A DNA stretch of 64,000 bases, taken from Rhinopithecus roxellana (Eukaryota > Chordata > Mammalia > Primates > Cercopithecidae). The position numbers and the translations under genes are program-made. How positions within the stretch are numbered: position 1 is the stretch's first letter; every line of letters begins with the position of its first letter. The notes under the pieces are model-generated. The model did not search any database. It had not been told where the DNA came from and saw nothing but the letters and a program-made list of their open reading frames with translations. Positions 12,501-24,378 of the stretch are shown piece by piece. The stretch spans positions 45,457,711-45,521,710 of the forward strand of contig NC_044565.1 in NCBI RefSeq assembly GCF_007565055.1, written 5' to 3'.

Positions 12501-13134
12501 ATGGCACGCCAGTCTGCTCACCCTTAGGCAGTACTCTTTCTGATACCCCAGCCTTTCAGATATAAAGCCATCACAGCCTTAAATGTATTTGACAAAAAAT
12601 AAAATAAAAATAAAAAAAGCAGAGAACCTGAAAAAACAGTAAAAGATTTTAAACAAGTATTTCCAATTTCCCAGTCCCATGCAGTGAAACCTCTGTCTCC
12701 TGACTTGGGGCCTGTACCTCCTTTACCACAGACAACATGCTGTCCAAATGCCTCAGGGTTCTCCACAGGCAGCACAGAGGGCTCTACTAGAGCCCCTTAC
12801 AGATGACGTGAAATAGTGCATGGGTTGGGGGAGTGTCTCACATAACCTGTTCATGAGTCCCTCATTCCCAATCCTTTCATGTTCATATGTATACATCTTT
12901 ATTGTCCTTGCAGCTTTGTGGGACTAACTGGTAGGTGTCATGCTATTTCCTTTATATCTAAAGAAAAGAATAAAGTGTTTAGAAAATATTGATATGCTAT
13001 AGAGATCTCACCCCCTATGGAGACTGCAGTTCTGTCAGTCTTTCCAAGTATTCATTTTACACAGGACTCCACTGGCTAATTTCCTCATTTACCTTCATTG
13101 ATGTCATCTGCGGGAGTGTTAAGCAGGCATGTAA

Positions 13135-13345
13135 TTGTCATAATGGCAGCTCACGTTTCTTGAACACGTACAGGTGGTGCTGTGCTTAGTGTTTTGTCAG
13201 CATTATCTCATTTAACAGAATTATGATCCTAATATTTTAGATAACGGAACTGAAGATAAGAAGGGTTAAGAAACTTACTCCTAATCAGACAGAATTTGTA
13301 TGAGGGGAATCAGATTTAAGCCCTGGTCCAGGGGATTCTCAACCT
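13135..13345 (-). mobile_element. MIR SINE, minus strand
   Basis: Antisense MIR landmarks occur in order: tatctcatttaacagaattatga, ttagataacggaactgaag, gggttaagaaactta, and a gaatcagatttaagccctgg block. Divergence is typical for MIR. Confidence 0.75.
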
Positions 13346-13454
13346 TTATACTAGCACCCTACACATTTCCTCTGGTTTTCATCACAGGTAAAGAGCACAA
13401 ACACCTGCTGAATGCCTGAATAGCCCCCTTGAGAATATCTATGGAAAAGCTTTA

Positions 13455-13660
13455 CGGCAAGGCGTCATTGTGGCTAAACGTTTGGAGTTAAGAAGCCTCA
13501 AGCTCAAATCACAGCTCTGATACCTAAAACCTGTTAATATATTGGAGCCTCCACTTCTCTGGTGAAACAAGGGTAATGATAGCACCAATATTGTAGTTGT
13601 GATTACTAAATGAGAAAATATCTAAAACACACTTAGCTTGATGGCTGTGGTGCTGCAGAG
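13455..13660 (+). mobile_element. MIR-like SINE relic, plus strand
   Basis: The stretch tggctaaacgtttggagttaagaag, followed by the ctcaaatcacagctctgatac block, the 'gggtaatgatagcacc' block and a gtgattactaaatgaga block, follows sense MIR. It lies 110 bp from a minus-strand MIR, so the two form an inverted pair. Confidence 0.65.
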
Positions 13661-15127
13661 ACTTGGTAATGTTCATTATTTTTTCTATTAAGCCAAAATA
13701 AAAAAGACTACTCCTTTCTGGTCACCCCCATTAGCAACTTCTGGAGACAGAAACTAATAAGAGTTTACACATTTTAAAACTATTGGCTGAAATACAGTCA
13801 TCACTTTTCAGAGCTCCCACCTTTGTCTAGCACATTTAAATGTCTACACTAAAATGACACTGCAAAGATTGCCCAGTAGGTAAACTGAGGAGCTGATATT
13901 TATGAAGCACCTAATATTTGCAAAGCTCTTTGCGACACACAAACAAGTATAAATCTAAGACATTTCCCTCATAGAGTTTTCGGGCCTCGTTATGTAATAA
14001 TAGGATGTTCTGCAACAATAACAACTGCAATGCAAAAAGACAATTCAATATAGGAGACCTTGCAAAGCAGTGCTTGATAGATCCCATTTGGTGAGGTACA
14101 AATATCACTCTTAGTTAAAGGTAAGATCTTGCAAGCCAGAAAATATGTAAAGATTAAGAGGGAAGAAAGGAATTTAAGAAAAGGGTAAAGACTGTGAAAA
14201 ATAAACCCACGGTACCCAGTGGTGCAAAATCAAGGAAAAGAGGGGAGAGAGGCGGAAAGGCAGATTGTATGTAAGTGGCCACAATGGAGCACGTGTGGGG
14301 ATGTGGTGGAACAGGAGGAAAGAAGATAATGAGCTTCTTACACCCCTTCTGCTCTTTACTCAGGGACCCAGCTAAAGAGCAGGGGTAAAAAAGATCCCTA
14401 TCATAAAGGGAAATAATTAAAATCACTTTCTTTGGGAAATCTCAGAAGCACTGTATCTTGAAACAGACTCAGGGTGACAACTGCTCACCACCTTAAATCT
14501 GCTCTGAATTTGGAATTAATTAAGAGAAGACATGAGGCAAACAGAGAAAAGCACAGTATCAGTTCATAAGGCTGGAAAATTGGGCTAGATCTGTGACCAC
14601 ATTTTGAAACTAATATCCCCTTCCCACAAATTAAAGTTATTGGCCAATTAGGGGTAAAATTGTACAACCACAGGCTCCCATCCCACCTCACCCCATTCCC
14701 CATCCAGGACAGGTCACTGCACGCTACAGAGAAGACCATACACATAGCTTGCGCAGGTAGTTCCGAAAATAATACAGAGGAAGAAGGTCTCAGTGCTCCT
14801 CTCCTCCTCCCAATCTCATCAGTCAACTATGGAGCCAGGAGAGAAGGACAGATGTTTCCCTCCCAATATTGGCCCCTTAGGGAGTGAAAAGTATATTTTA
14901 TAGGCCTGGTAGAAATCCAAGGAGGTAGAAAAATAAGTCTCTGTCTCTCTGTGTGTCCCTCTCTCTCCTTCCATCTCAATAAAAGTTTGAAATTGCAATA
15001 AATAACTAAAAGAAATACTACTTTCTGTATTTTCCCTAGGTAGTTATTATTGAGGTTTTGTTTGTATCAGTTAACTAGTATGTTTTTTAAATGTACTTCT
15101 GTGTTCTATGGGGGTTGCATTCATTTC
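13661..15127. other. Non-coding stretch, no assigned element
   Basis: A possible MIR end near 13880-13960 (gatatttatgaagcacctaat) is too short to call. Minus-strand frames of 90 and 113 codons show no motif and atypical composition, so they are taken as chance. Confidence 0.4.
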
Positions 15128-15136
15128 TGCTATTTT

Positions 15137-15291
15137 TCTTTAAGTCAATGTCTCACTCTGTCACCCAGGCTGGAGTGCAGTGGAGCAATCACAGCTCACT
15201 GCAGCCTTGGCCTCCCAGGCTCAAACAATCCTCACACCTCAGCCTCCCAAGTAGCTGGGACCATAGGCACATGCTACCATGTGCTTATTTA
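15137..15291 (-). mobile_element. Right-arm Alu monomer or 5'-truncated old Alu, minus strand
   Basis: Antisense Alu right-arm sequence only, with J/FRAM-like bases (gcaatcacagctcactgcagcc). A 9-bp candidate duplication, tgctatttt, lies at 15128-15136 and 15292-15300. That supports insertion in this short form. Confidence 0.65.
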
Positions 15292-15300
15292 TGCTATTTT

Positions 15301-16799
15301 GAATAAGCATCACAATTTCACTTTCTGGAAAAACCAGAGTTAGTGGAATTGCAAGTGCCGTTTTTTATGCCTCAGACTTGGCAAGTTTTAACATGTTGAA
15401 ATTGGGGATAACATACAATTTTTGGACTTTATAAAGAGAGACTGGGAAAGAAATCATGATATATTTGAATACCAATGGTACTTGAGGATTAGTGGCTAAA
15501 TTTGAACCAAATTTCAATATCCCTCCCAAAGATCAAAAGGAAATGAAATCTATCAGTGGGAACAAGCATATTGTTTTTGGTTTGTTTAGAAAATGTAACC
15601 AATGTCAAAAACCTACACATTTATCTCTTCTTTTCCCTGTTTTCTCCTCCCTGCCCAATTTGAAACTTCATTGTCTCAATTACCTCAGCTAAGCATTGAT
15701 CTGATTCAAGCTAACATTATTGAGATGACTGGTTAACAGCCCCAAATAGCCCAATGTGCATTTACATTCCCATGATGCACTTGTTCACTCAGGTGACACT
15801 GATGGATGAAATGCTGATCACTGGACTTAGCTAAGCTCTCTCCCAGTGTAGACCACAGTGACTCTTCTAGTCACAAATCTTCCAGGAACAATAATTTCTT
15901 TTTAACATTCCAGTTGCTCAGGTCGGTGCCAGGGTCCCCTAAAGGAAAGAGCATGGTCATGCCATTTCAGGCACAGGGACTTCAGCCTGAGACCCAGGTG
16001 GTCTAATCACTTGAGTTGGGGAACTTCTTATGGTCTGGCCCTCATGAGCTTCAAGCCTCTGAACCGGAAAATTCAAACAGTTCAGGTGCCTGAGGGGCCA
16101 ATCATTAAATGACATATTTTGGAAAGAGACCCTTACCCATTTGGCTTAGATTTATGAGTATCCTGAATTATCAATCTCATTAGTATTAATATTTCAACAA
16201 TATGATAATATGATAAATTAACTTATTCCACAAATATTTATTAAATGCCTACAACAGTATCTGTTACATAGTAAGTATTCTGAAACTATTTATTGATATG
16301 CAAAACATTTCTGGATAACTCACTATATGCAGACCGAATACTATGTTCCCTGGATGAAATGATTCCTAAGTAGAAATGGGAGCCCTTACTGTGACTATGA
16401 AATCATTTGCATACCAAGAGCCTCTAGCCTCTTCCTTCCTCTACCCCAACCATTCCCACCACTTCTAAAGAGACAAGTGATCTAAAAGCTTGAACAATGT
16501 GCCCATAAATCTATCTCTAAAGCTCTGCTCAACAGTATGTCCTCCCCTGGGCCCATTACAAGAAAATATGCACCATTTGAAACCTGAACCATCCACTGTC
16601 ATAGAGAAATACATGAATCAAAAGCAGCTGGCCCTCAGCAAAATATGATGCTTGCTGGCTCAGACTCCACATAAGGCCAATCACTGTTGCCATATTGGTT
16701 TGCTGAAGACTAGAGTCATCAAAAGCTACACCCAAATAGCTCTTGCACTGCTAGGGAGCTTCAAGATTAAAATATTCCTAGTACTTCCCTCAAAAATCT
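15301..16799. other. Non-coding stretch, no assigned element
   Basis: The interval is mostly single-copy in appearance. A phrase near 16230-16280 (tatttattaaatgcctacaacagtatctg) hints at an L2/MIR end. No coding frame of note. Confidence 0.4.
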
Positions 16800-17065
16800 T
16801 TTCAGCTGGGAACCTTCCCTGACACTCTCTTCCCACTTTTCTTCACCAAGAACCTCTTTGTTCTTTGCACCTTCCCCCCATACTTTGAAAAACTGTCAGT
16901 AATACTACTTATCACATTCTATTAAAATTACTAGTTTGCATGCTTACTTGAGCTTCCTAAGAGCAGTTACTCTGGTTTCTTCATCACTGAAGCCTTAGCA
17001 TCTCACGTAATAATAGCCCAGCACATGGAAGGTGGTGAATAAATGGTTTTCAAGTAGAATTTCTT
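16800..17065 (+). mobile_element. L2 LINE 3' end, plus strand
   Basis: The sequence follows the L2 3' region: 'aaccttccctgacactctcttccc', a ttgcatgcttacttgagcttcctaag segment, an atctcacgtaataatagcccagcacatgg block and tggtgaataaatgg. These match the gcctggcacatagtaggtgctcaataaatg ending of L2 in a decayed form. Confidence 0.65.
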
Positions 17066-17284
17066 TGTTCTTAATGAGTCAATAAACAAAATATCACTTA
17101 GCCAGAGCCAGTAAACTATATAAGCATTGGAAGTCTCTATTCAACCTGCCGTGTCCTCCCCAGACAGTCCCAAAATCCTTGTCATAGTTCATCATTATAT
17201 GCAAAACCTAGAAAATATTTTGCCAAATTTTTCTATAAAATAAAACCACATAATTTAAAAATAGGTGTGTGACCTTGATGATCT

Positions 17285-17405
17285 TATACAAATCCCCTAA
17301 TTTCACAGATAAGAAATCTGAAGTCCCAAGTAGGTAAGTCAAGATCATACAGCTAATAAATGGCAGAAAAAATGATGAAATCCAAGGCCCCTTGCTCCTT
17401 TGCCC
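17285..17405 (-). mobile_element. MIR SINE, minus strand
   Basis: Antisense MIR core: ttcacagataagaaatctgaag, gtaggtaagtcaagatcatacagctaataaatggcag and a ccttgctcctttgcccatgc end. Confidence 0.75.
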
Positions 17406-17787
17406 ATGCTTGGTTACTAGTCCATGATCCAGATTCAGCTTGTTGAAGTCCCATTTCTTCAGGGGTTCATGAGGGAACTTGGGGGAGGCGGACAGTGATC
17501 GATGAGCTAGATTCAGAAATATCCACCAATTGCTCTAGTTCTTTTTTCTTTCCAGGGGCATTAACACTGGACAAAAGCTGTCTTAGTACAAGGAGCAAGA
17601 GAGGAAAATGTGATGGAAATTCAGCTAATGAGATATAAGGAGGCCTTTTAGGACAGGTTCAGGTTTGTAACCTGGATTCAAGATAGACTACCCTTGGGTC
17701 AGATCTTCGGTAGTGACTGAGCTTCAGAAGATAATTTTTGAATTTATCCTGCTCTGAATCTGTGTCCCTGAAAGGATCCAGTATACC

Positions 17788-17845
17788 CCCGCCTACACAC
17801 ACAGACACATGTGCGCGTGCGTGCACATACACACACACACACACA
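17788..17845. repeat. (CA)n / (TGCG)n simple repeat
   Basis: Alternating purine-pyrimidine tract: cacacacagacacatg, then gtgcgcgtgcgtgcac, then a pure CA run. A short frame reading through it on the minus strand is an artefact of the repeat. Confidence 0.9.
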
Positions 17846-17849
17846 ATGT

Positions 17850-18858
17850 ATTAGAAACACACAAGCATCCCTAGCACTCTTGCACTCAGGATCTGGCATT
17901 CAGTACTAGCATGATGCCACCCAGAACCCTAAACTGTCAGTTGCATGACTAATACTGCTTAGGCATCTCCAGATGTCTTGCCCTGTGTCCTCAAAACAAA
18001 AAGAAACCGTGTCCAACTGCTATGAAGCTCCGCAAAGGTCAAGATAAACACTGCTACAGAGCAGAGGAGAAATTGAGCAGCAAAAGCACTTAGGCAAGAG
18101 AAAAGACAAATTAATTTCCTTACCAAACTTTCTCCTCTTAGATAGAATGAGTGTGATAGATTCTCACAGAACTAAGAGTTATTGCTTCTCTGCAGGTACC
18201 AATCTGTGATTCTGGACGTGCTCACAAATTAGTACTGTATTTACAACAGTTTCAGAAGTTGAATATTTCATAATGTTAAACAATGCATATTACTCTTAAA
18301 TTTATCTTTATATAGCTCTAGACATAAAATATGTGGAGAATACAAAAGTTTTTTACATTGGTAACTAGATAAACTTTCAGTGTCAGACCTGTGAATTATT
18401 TTATATTTATAAAAATAGAATTTCAAAATAAATGGTGAATGTCAGTTTTATTTATAAATTTCATGAGCATAACAATTACAAATTGTATTTTGCCTATTAT
18501 TTTTAATAATTATTTGAAATTTTAGGAGAAATATAACTTTTAAGACATATAGTATATGATTTTTTCATATTTATATGTACTCTATTTTTGAACACAATAT
18601 AATCAATTTTGCATACAGATACATTTTATTTTTAATGCTTTAGCTCATTTCTATAAACAGCACTTAAATTATAAAAAATATTAAGTATAACAACAAAACT
18701 AATGATTTTGCTAAAGAGAAAAAGATCTTATGGAATAAATGCATAATAATTAATTAATTATGCATGTTTTTTATTACTCATCCAAACAATAATGACTTAT
18801 CAACAGAATACCAAGGCATGCATAATAATAATTAAACTTAGTCATCTTTAGTGTTTTT
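17850..18858. other. AT-rich non-coding stretch
   Basis: Very AT-rich from about 18240 to 18840 with no coding signal and no repeat family assigned. Confidence 0.45.
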
Positions 18859-18868
18859 CCAACTTTCT

Positions 18869-19164
18869 TTTTTTTTTTTTTTTTTTTTGAGACGGAGTCT
18901 TGCTCTGTCACCCAAGCTGGAGTGCACTGGCCAGATTTCAGCTCACTGCAAGCTCCGCCTCCTGGGTTCACGCCATTCTCCTGCCTCAGCCTCCCGAGTA
19001 GCTGGGACTACAGGCGCCCGCCACCTTGCCTGGCTAGTTTTTTGTATTTTTTAGTAGAGACGGGGTTTCACCGTGTTAGCCAGGATGGTCTCGATCTCCT
19101 GACCTTGTGATCCGCCCGCCTCGGCCTCCCAAAGTGCTGAGATTACAGGCTTGAGCCACCGCGC
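18869..19164 (-). mobile_element. Young AluY of Old World monkey type, minus strand
   Basis: A near-complete Alu with a pure T-run at its left side and little decay. The flanking 10-bp duplication ccaactttct is exact (18859-18868 and 19165-19174). In sense orientation it has ggctcaagcc instead of ggctcacgcc near the 5' end, an actagcc version of the mid-linker, and a gctgaaatctggccagtgc stretch where human AluY has gccgagatcgcgccactgc. I associate these differences with cercopithecoid AluY (AluYR-type) subfamilies. A few 5' bases are missing. Confidence 0.9.
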
Positions 19165-19174
19165 CCAACTTTCT

Positions 19175-20418
19175 ATTATATAAAAACCATAGCTTCACCC
19201 ACATTATTTTTATTTCTTCATTAGGAATGTATATCTGTCAAAAAGGAAAGTCAGAACATGTTTTATTGAACAGTTCGTTAGCTTGATTTAGAACCTTTAT
19301 GTGTATAGACATATGGTTTGTGGGCCTCTGTTTGTCCTCTCATCCCAGCTGCTGAAATGTTAGGAGCGGCCAGTGTATGAGTCACCAAAAGTTAACATAA
19401 AGTGATTGAAGCCCCAAAGTAAGCCAACAAGGAAAGTAGGAAAATAAGTCTCTTCCCTTCTCTTGAAGTCAAGACTCTGTTTCATTTTGTTTTGTTTTGT
19501 TTTGTTTTTTGCTTGCTTGTTTGAAGGCTCCTAGTCTCAGGTGGAAGCATATAAGCACACAGGCCATGGTGAGTCAGTGTTACCATCTATGAAGTCAGTA
19601 TCCGAGAAAGACCTACTGAGCTTTGCCAAATGTTCCTAGGAGCACTGCTCTGTTTGGATGGATGTTGTTTGCATCTCTGTTTAAGGGCTCCAGAAAGTAC
19701 AAGGAATACAAAAACAACAATACCACTTTTCATGTTTAGAAGCCCCATCAATGGCTTCCATGTCTTGATTGTCATCTGAATGTGACAATGACTTGAATGT
19801 GCTCTGCCCAGCAAACTCCCTGCCTGCATGTGACCGGATGGTCTCAAGGGTGTGACTCTGCAGTGTGTTCATAAGGCTGTGGTGAAACATGACTGTTCTA
19901 TTTTTGGTTTTCATTTCAGAGCCCTCAAAGAGAAATGCATTAATCTTTCATCTGTAGATTCATGTCTTACTTTTTATTTATATTTTATAAATATTTTGCC
20001 ATATCTTTTTGCTTCTTCAATCTCCCAAAACAACCTTAATCATAGATTTTACCTTATTCCTCAAAAACATAAATTATTAAAATCTGATAAATGTTCTCTC
20101 CTTGATAATTTTTACAATTATTTTAAACAATTGGGGCTGCCTGTGTCTGTCTTCAAACCTTACCATCTTGTATTATTAGAAGAGAGTCTTGTATTATTAG
20201 AAATCCATTTACCTTAAGAAAACTTAAACGACAACAAATGAAGAGAGTTACAGCATGAGCAAGAAGGGAATCCTATTTAAATAGTGCAGGTGACTCCCCC
20301 AATCCAGCCCCAAACCACCCTCAACTCTGTCCCATTCACAAAGCACATGCCTCAGTAAACTTGAGTTGGGAACCATGAATCTGCCATGTCCTGGGAACCA
20401 AATATGATTCCAGTATTT
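19175..20418. other. Non-coding stretch with a (TTTTG)n run
   Basis: Contains a TTTTG simple repeat at about 19488-19510. A 121-codon plus-strand frame (19852-20217) has no recognisable motif and an AT-driven composition. Nothing else was assigned. Confidence 0.45.
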
Positions 20419-20432
20419 AAAGACATACCTTC

Positions 20433-20735
20433 GGCCCGGCGCGGTGGCTCAAGCCTGTAATCCCAGCACTCTGGGAGGCCGAGGCGGGCGGATCACGAGG
20501 TCAGGAGATCGAGACCATCCTAGCTAACATGGTGAAACCCCATCTCTACTAAAAATACAAAAAATCAGCCGGGCTTGGTGGCGGGCGCCTGTAGTCCCAG
20601 CTACTCCAGAGGCTGAGGCAGGAGAATGGCGCGAACCTGGGAGGCTGAGCTTGCAGTACGCGGAGATCACGCTGCTGCACTCCAGCCTGGGCAACAGACC
20701 GAGATTCCGTCTCAAAAAAAAAAAAAAAAAAAAAA
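20433..20735 (+). mobile_element. AluY, plus strand
   Basis: Complete dimeric AluY with a poly(A) tail (20714-20735). It is flanked by an exact 14-bp duplication, aaagacataccttc, at 20419-20432 and 20736-20749. It shares the ggctcaagcc variant with the Alu at 18869. The intact tail and exact duplication indicate a fairly recent insertion. Confidence 0.95.
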
Positions 20736-20959
20736 AAAGACATACCTTCTTCAGGCATTACCCTTAAATGTAAGCCAGCCACATCTGAGACTCAAACAAA
20801 GAGTCAGGATTCAGTCCCAAAGTTAGAGGAAAACAGCCAGTGCTGGGTGTTTGGAAGGCAGCATGTTGCTCTCCAAAATGCTACCCTCCTCTGCCATTCT
20901 CCAAAGGTAATTTTGACTAGTTATGATTTTTACCGCATACACCAACTTCAGAAGTAAAC

Positions 20960-21110
20960 CTTTATATATGGTACAAATTATAGTTTTACATTCAGCCCTA
21001 TTCTTAGCATCACATTCATGTTTGATTCATCTATTATATCCCTTGCAGCCCCCAGTGCAGTGCCTCGAACAAGAGGTGTTTGAGAAACTGTGAATGAATA
21101 AATAGATTTC
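20960..21110 (+). mobile_element. L2 LINE 3' end (likely), plus strand
   Basis: The segment 'cttgcagcccccagtgcagtgcctcgaacaagagg', followed by gaatgaataaata, follows the decayed L2 ending. It is short, so confidence is moderate. Confidence 0.45.
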
Positions 21111-21196
21111 CAAGGATTGAGAAACACCTCTCTCTGATGGCCCCTGTAATCCGTGTAACAAAGAAGTCACCAGATGGCTACTATCATATTGATACT

Positions 21197-21405
21197 AGCT
21201 GGTTGCTCCAAGTATGGTGCCTAGATCATCTGCTTCAGAATTAATCAGGATTAGTTAAAAGTATTAAAAGTAAATTTATGGGTCCCACCCTATGTCTCTT
21301 GATTCAGTACCTCTGGGAATGGGGCCTCAGAGCCAGGCCATCAGTGTATCTCTAAAGCTCCTGAGATGATCCTACGTGCTTGCAGGGCTCAGAACCATTG
21401 TGTCA
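21197..21405 (+). mobile_element. MER5A-like hAT-Charlie relic
   Basis: It follows MER5A from near the left terminus (tggtgcctagatcatctgc) through gggtcccaccctatg, gattcagtacctctggga and ggggcctcagagccaggccatc, to an imperfect terminus, ctcagaaccattg. The order and spacing of blocks match. The 8-bp duplication was not established. Confidence 0.75.
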
Positions 21406-22020
21406 GACACTCTTTCTCCCACTTTAGCCCATTTACAATCTGCAGTATCAGCTACGCTCAGCTAACAGTAGACGCTAGGGAAGAAGGGGAGAAGATCAAG
21501 GAAAGCAAAACAACATACAAATGTCAAGTCTGTAGGAAAGCTAAATCCTGGGCAAAGTGCTGCACAGCATGCGCTTTCAAAAGCAGTCAGCATCAACGTC
21601 AAAATAACTGGCTCTCACCAGGCTGGTAAGAGAATGACATTTGATGGAGGTGTCAGAAACAGGCTCTTTGCTACCTCATGAGTATCGCCTATTAGTAATT
21701 TAAATAGAATCCATGTTGCTATTCCTAGGACTGGTTCATGGTGCACCTCATTAAAATTAGAAGAAGATAAATTAATTCCTTGTTTTAGAGAACAAAACGT
21801 TTGACTATTCCCTGGAAGAAATAATACCTATTTTGAATAAGTTACTTATATAAAACTATATCTACTATCTGTTATATGCTTCCCAATAACTATGTTCCAT
21901 AAGCAGGAGACCTACTACTGTCATCATGTTAGACAGGGTAGAGCTGGGTGGAAAAGGTAAAGCAGCCTCCTCAAGCCACATACCCAGTAAGTGTAAGATC
22001 CCAGGTCTTCTAATCCAAAT
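21406..22020. other. Non-coding stretch, no assigned element
   Basis: An 87-codon frame (21366-21629) contains scattered Cys residues but no recognisable domain. No repeat family was recognised. Confidence 0.4.
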
Positions 22021-22021
22021 C

Positions 22022-23888
22022 CTTTTTTTTTTTTTTTTCTCACTCAACTTGGTTTCTTCTGCTGTGCAGAAGCTCTTTAGTTTAATTAGATCCCATTTGT
22101 CAATTGTGGCTTTTGTTGCAATTGCTTTTGGCATTTTTGTCATGAAGTCTTTGCTCATGCCTACATTCTGAATAATATCGCCTAGGTTTTCTTATGGGGT
22201 TTTTATGGTTGGGGTTTTACATTTAAGTCTTTAATCCATCTTGAGTTAATTTTTGAATAAGGTGTAAGGAAGGGACCCAGTTTCAGTTTTCTGCATATGG
22301 CTAGCCAGTTTTCCCAGCACCATTTACTGAATAGGAGATCCTTTCCCCATTGCTTGCTTTTGTCAGGTTTGTCGAAGATCAGATGGTTATAAATGTGTGG
22401 TGTTATTTCTGACATCTCTGTTCTGCTCCATTGGTCTATATGTCTGTTTTGGTACCAATACCATGCTGTTTTGGTTACTGTAAACTCATAGTATAGTTTG
22501 AAGTCAGGTAGCATGATGTCTCCAACTTTGTTCTTTTTGCTTAGTATTGTCTTGGCTATCCATGCTCTTTTTTGGTTCCACACGAAATTTAAAATAGTTT
22601 TTTCTAATTCTGTGAAGAATGTCAATGGTAATTTGATGGGAATAGCATTGAATCTATAAATTACTTTGGGCAGTATGGCCATTTTCATGATATTGATTCT
22701 TCCTATCCATGAGGGTAGAATGTTTTCCCATTTGTTTGTATCCTCTCTTATTTCATTGAGCAGTGGTTTGCAGTTCTCCTTGAAGAGGTCTTTCACATCC
22801 CTTGTTAGCTGTATTCCTAGGTATTTTATTTACTTTGTAGTGATTGTGAATGGAAGTTCATTCAGGATTTGACTCCCTGCTTGCCAATAGTTGGTGTAAA
22901 GGAATGTTTGTGATTTTTGCACATTGATTTTGTATCCTGAGACTTTGCTGAAGTTGTTTATCTGTTCAAGAAGTTTTGGAACTGAGATGATCGGGTTTTC
23001 TATATATACAGTCATGTCGTCTGCAAACAGAGACAACTTGACTTCCTCTCTTCCTATTTGAATACTCCTTATTGCTTTCTCTTTCCTGATTGCCCTGGCC
23101 AGAACTTCCAATACTGGGTTGAATAGGAGTAGTGAGAGAGGGCATCCTTGTCTTGTACCGGTTTTCAAAGGGAAGGTTTCCAGCTTTTGCCCTTTCAATA
23201 TGATATTGGCTGTGGGTTTGTCATAAATAACTCTTATTATTTTGAGATATATTCTGACAATACCTAGTTTAGTGAGTGTTTTTAACATGAAGGGATGTTG
23301 AATTTTATCAAAGGCCTTTTCTGCATCTATTGAGATCATCACATCATGTGGTTTTTGTCTTTGGTTCTGTTTATGTGATGAATTACATTTATTGATTTGT
23401 GTATGTTGAACCAGTCTTGCATCCCAGGGATGAAGCTGACTTGATCGCAGTGGATAAGTTTTTTGATGTGCTGCTGGATTCAGTTTGCCAGTATTTTATT
23501 GAGGATTTTCGCATCAATTCATCAGGGATATTGGCCTGAAGTTGTCTTTTTTTGTTGTGTCTCTTCCCGGTTTTGGTATCAGGGTGATACTGACTTCATA
23601 AAATGAGTTAGGGATGAGTCCCTCCTTTTCAATTGCTTGGAATATTTTCAGAAGGAATGGTACCAGCTCCTCTTTGTACTTCTGGTAGAATTCAGCTGTG
23701 AATCCTTCTAGTTCTAGGCTTTTTTTCGGTTGGTAGGCTATTAATTACTGCCTCAATTTCAGAGCTTGTTACTGGTTTAATCAGGGATTCAGCTTCTTCC
23801 TGGTTTAGTCTTGGTAGGGTGTATTGTCCAGGAATTTATCCACGTCTTCTAGATTTTCTAGTTTATTTGCATAGAGGTATTCTGATAA
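22022..23888 (-). mobile_element. L1 fragment 'C' (ORF2 interior), minus strand
   Basis: On the minus strand this is L1 ORF2 from roughly codon 415, through the reverse transcriptase, to roughly codon 1020. It keeps the MISIDAEKAFDKIQ, TRQGCPLS and FADD motifs and the downstream IWNQKRA-like region. The frame is broken between 22796 and 22830 and upstream of 23342. The 3' side ends inside ORF2 at a 17-19 base A-tract (T-run at 22022-22040 on the plus strand) rather than at the normal L1 3'UTR. The 5' side is truncated. No target-site duplication was found. Divergence is greater than in A and B (L1PA8/L1PB-like impression). Confidence 0.9.
22203..23342 (-). pseudogene. Broken L1 ORF2 (reverse transcriptase region) of fragment C
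   Basis: Two minus-strand open segments remain. One is 170 codons (22830-23342) with the active-site FADD in LSLFADDMTVYIENP. The other is 197 codons (22203-22796) covering the region after the reverse transcriptase. A stop and frame change separate them, near 22826. The endonuclease and the Cys-rich C-terminus are absent, so it cannot encode a functional ORF2p. Confidence 0.85.
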
Positions 23889-24140
23889 CAACTGGCATGC
23901 CCTTTTCTTTAAGAGTATCCCTCTCTGTTCCTCCTACAGTGCCACTATAACCAAAATCATTACTAATCTTGTTGCCAGTCCAAATTTTAAACACAAATAG
24001 GAATTTCATACCAGGAATCAACTATGGTTTAAGAAATCAATGTTTCAATTCCAGACCAAAGTGTTCTTTCTTTTAAAGTGAAGGAACAAATAGACCACAG
24101 CTCTACCCTTAACAAAAAAAAGGTTAAAAAAATTATTTCA

Positions 24141-24371
24141 GCCGGGCGCGGTGGCTCACGCCTGTAATCCCAGCACTTTGGGATGGTGAGGCAGGAGGAT
24201 CACGAGGTCAGGAGATCAAGACCATCCTAGCTAACACAGTGAAACCCTGTCTCTAATAAAAATACAAAAAATTAGCCAGGCGTGGTGGCGGGTGCCTGTA
24301 GTCCCAGCTACTCAGGAGGCTGAGACAGGAAAATGGTGTGAACCCAGGAGGTGGAGCTTGCAGTGAGCCGA
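24141..24371 (+). mobile_element. AluY, 3'-truncated, plus strand
   Basis: Starts at the canonical Alu 5' end and reads through the left arm and most of the right arm, with AluY-type bases (gaggtcaggagatcaagaccatcct). It stops at gtgagccga, lacking the last 50 or so bases and the poly(A) tail. A T-run at 24386-24395 follows. The loss is a secondary deletion. Confidence 0.85.
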
Positions 24372-24378
24372 AGCCACA

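Noticed and set aside
17659..17844. Frame reading across the CA repeat
   Set aside because: The Val/Cys/His-rich residues come from the simple repeat.
19852..20217. 121-codon plus-strand frame
   Set aside because: AT-driven composition and no motif. Length compatible with chance.
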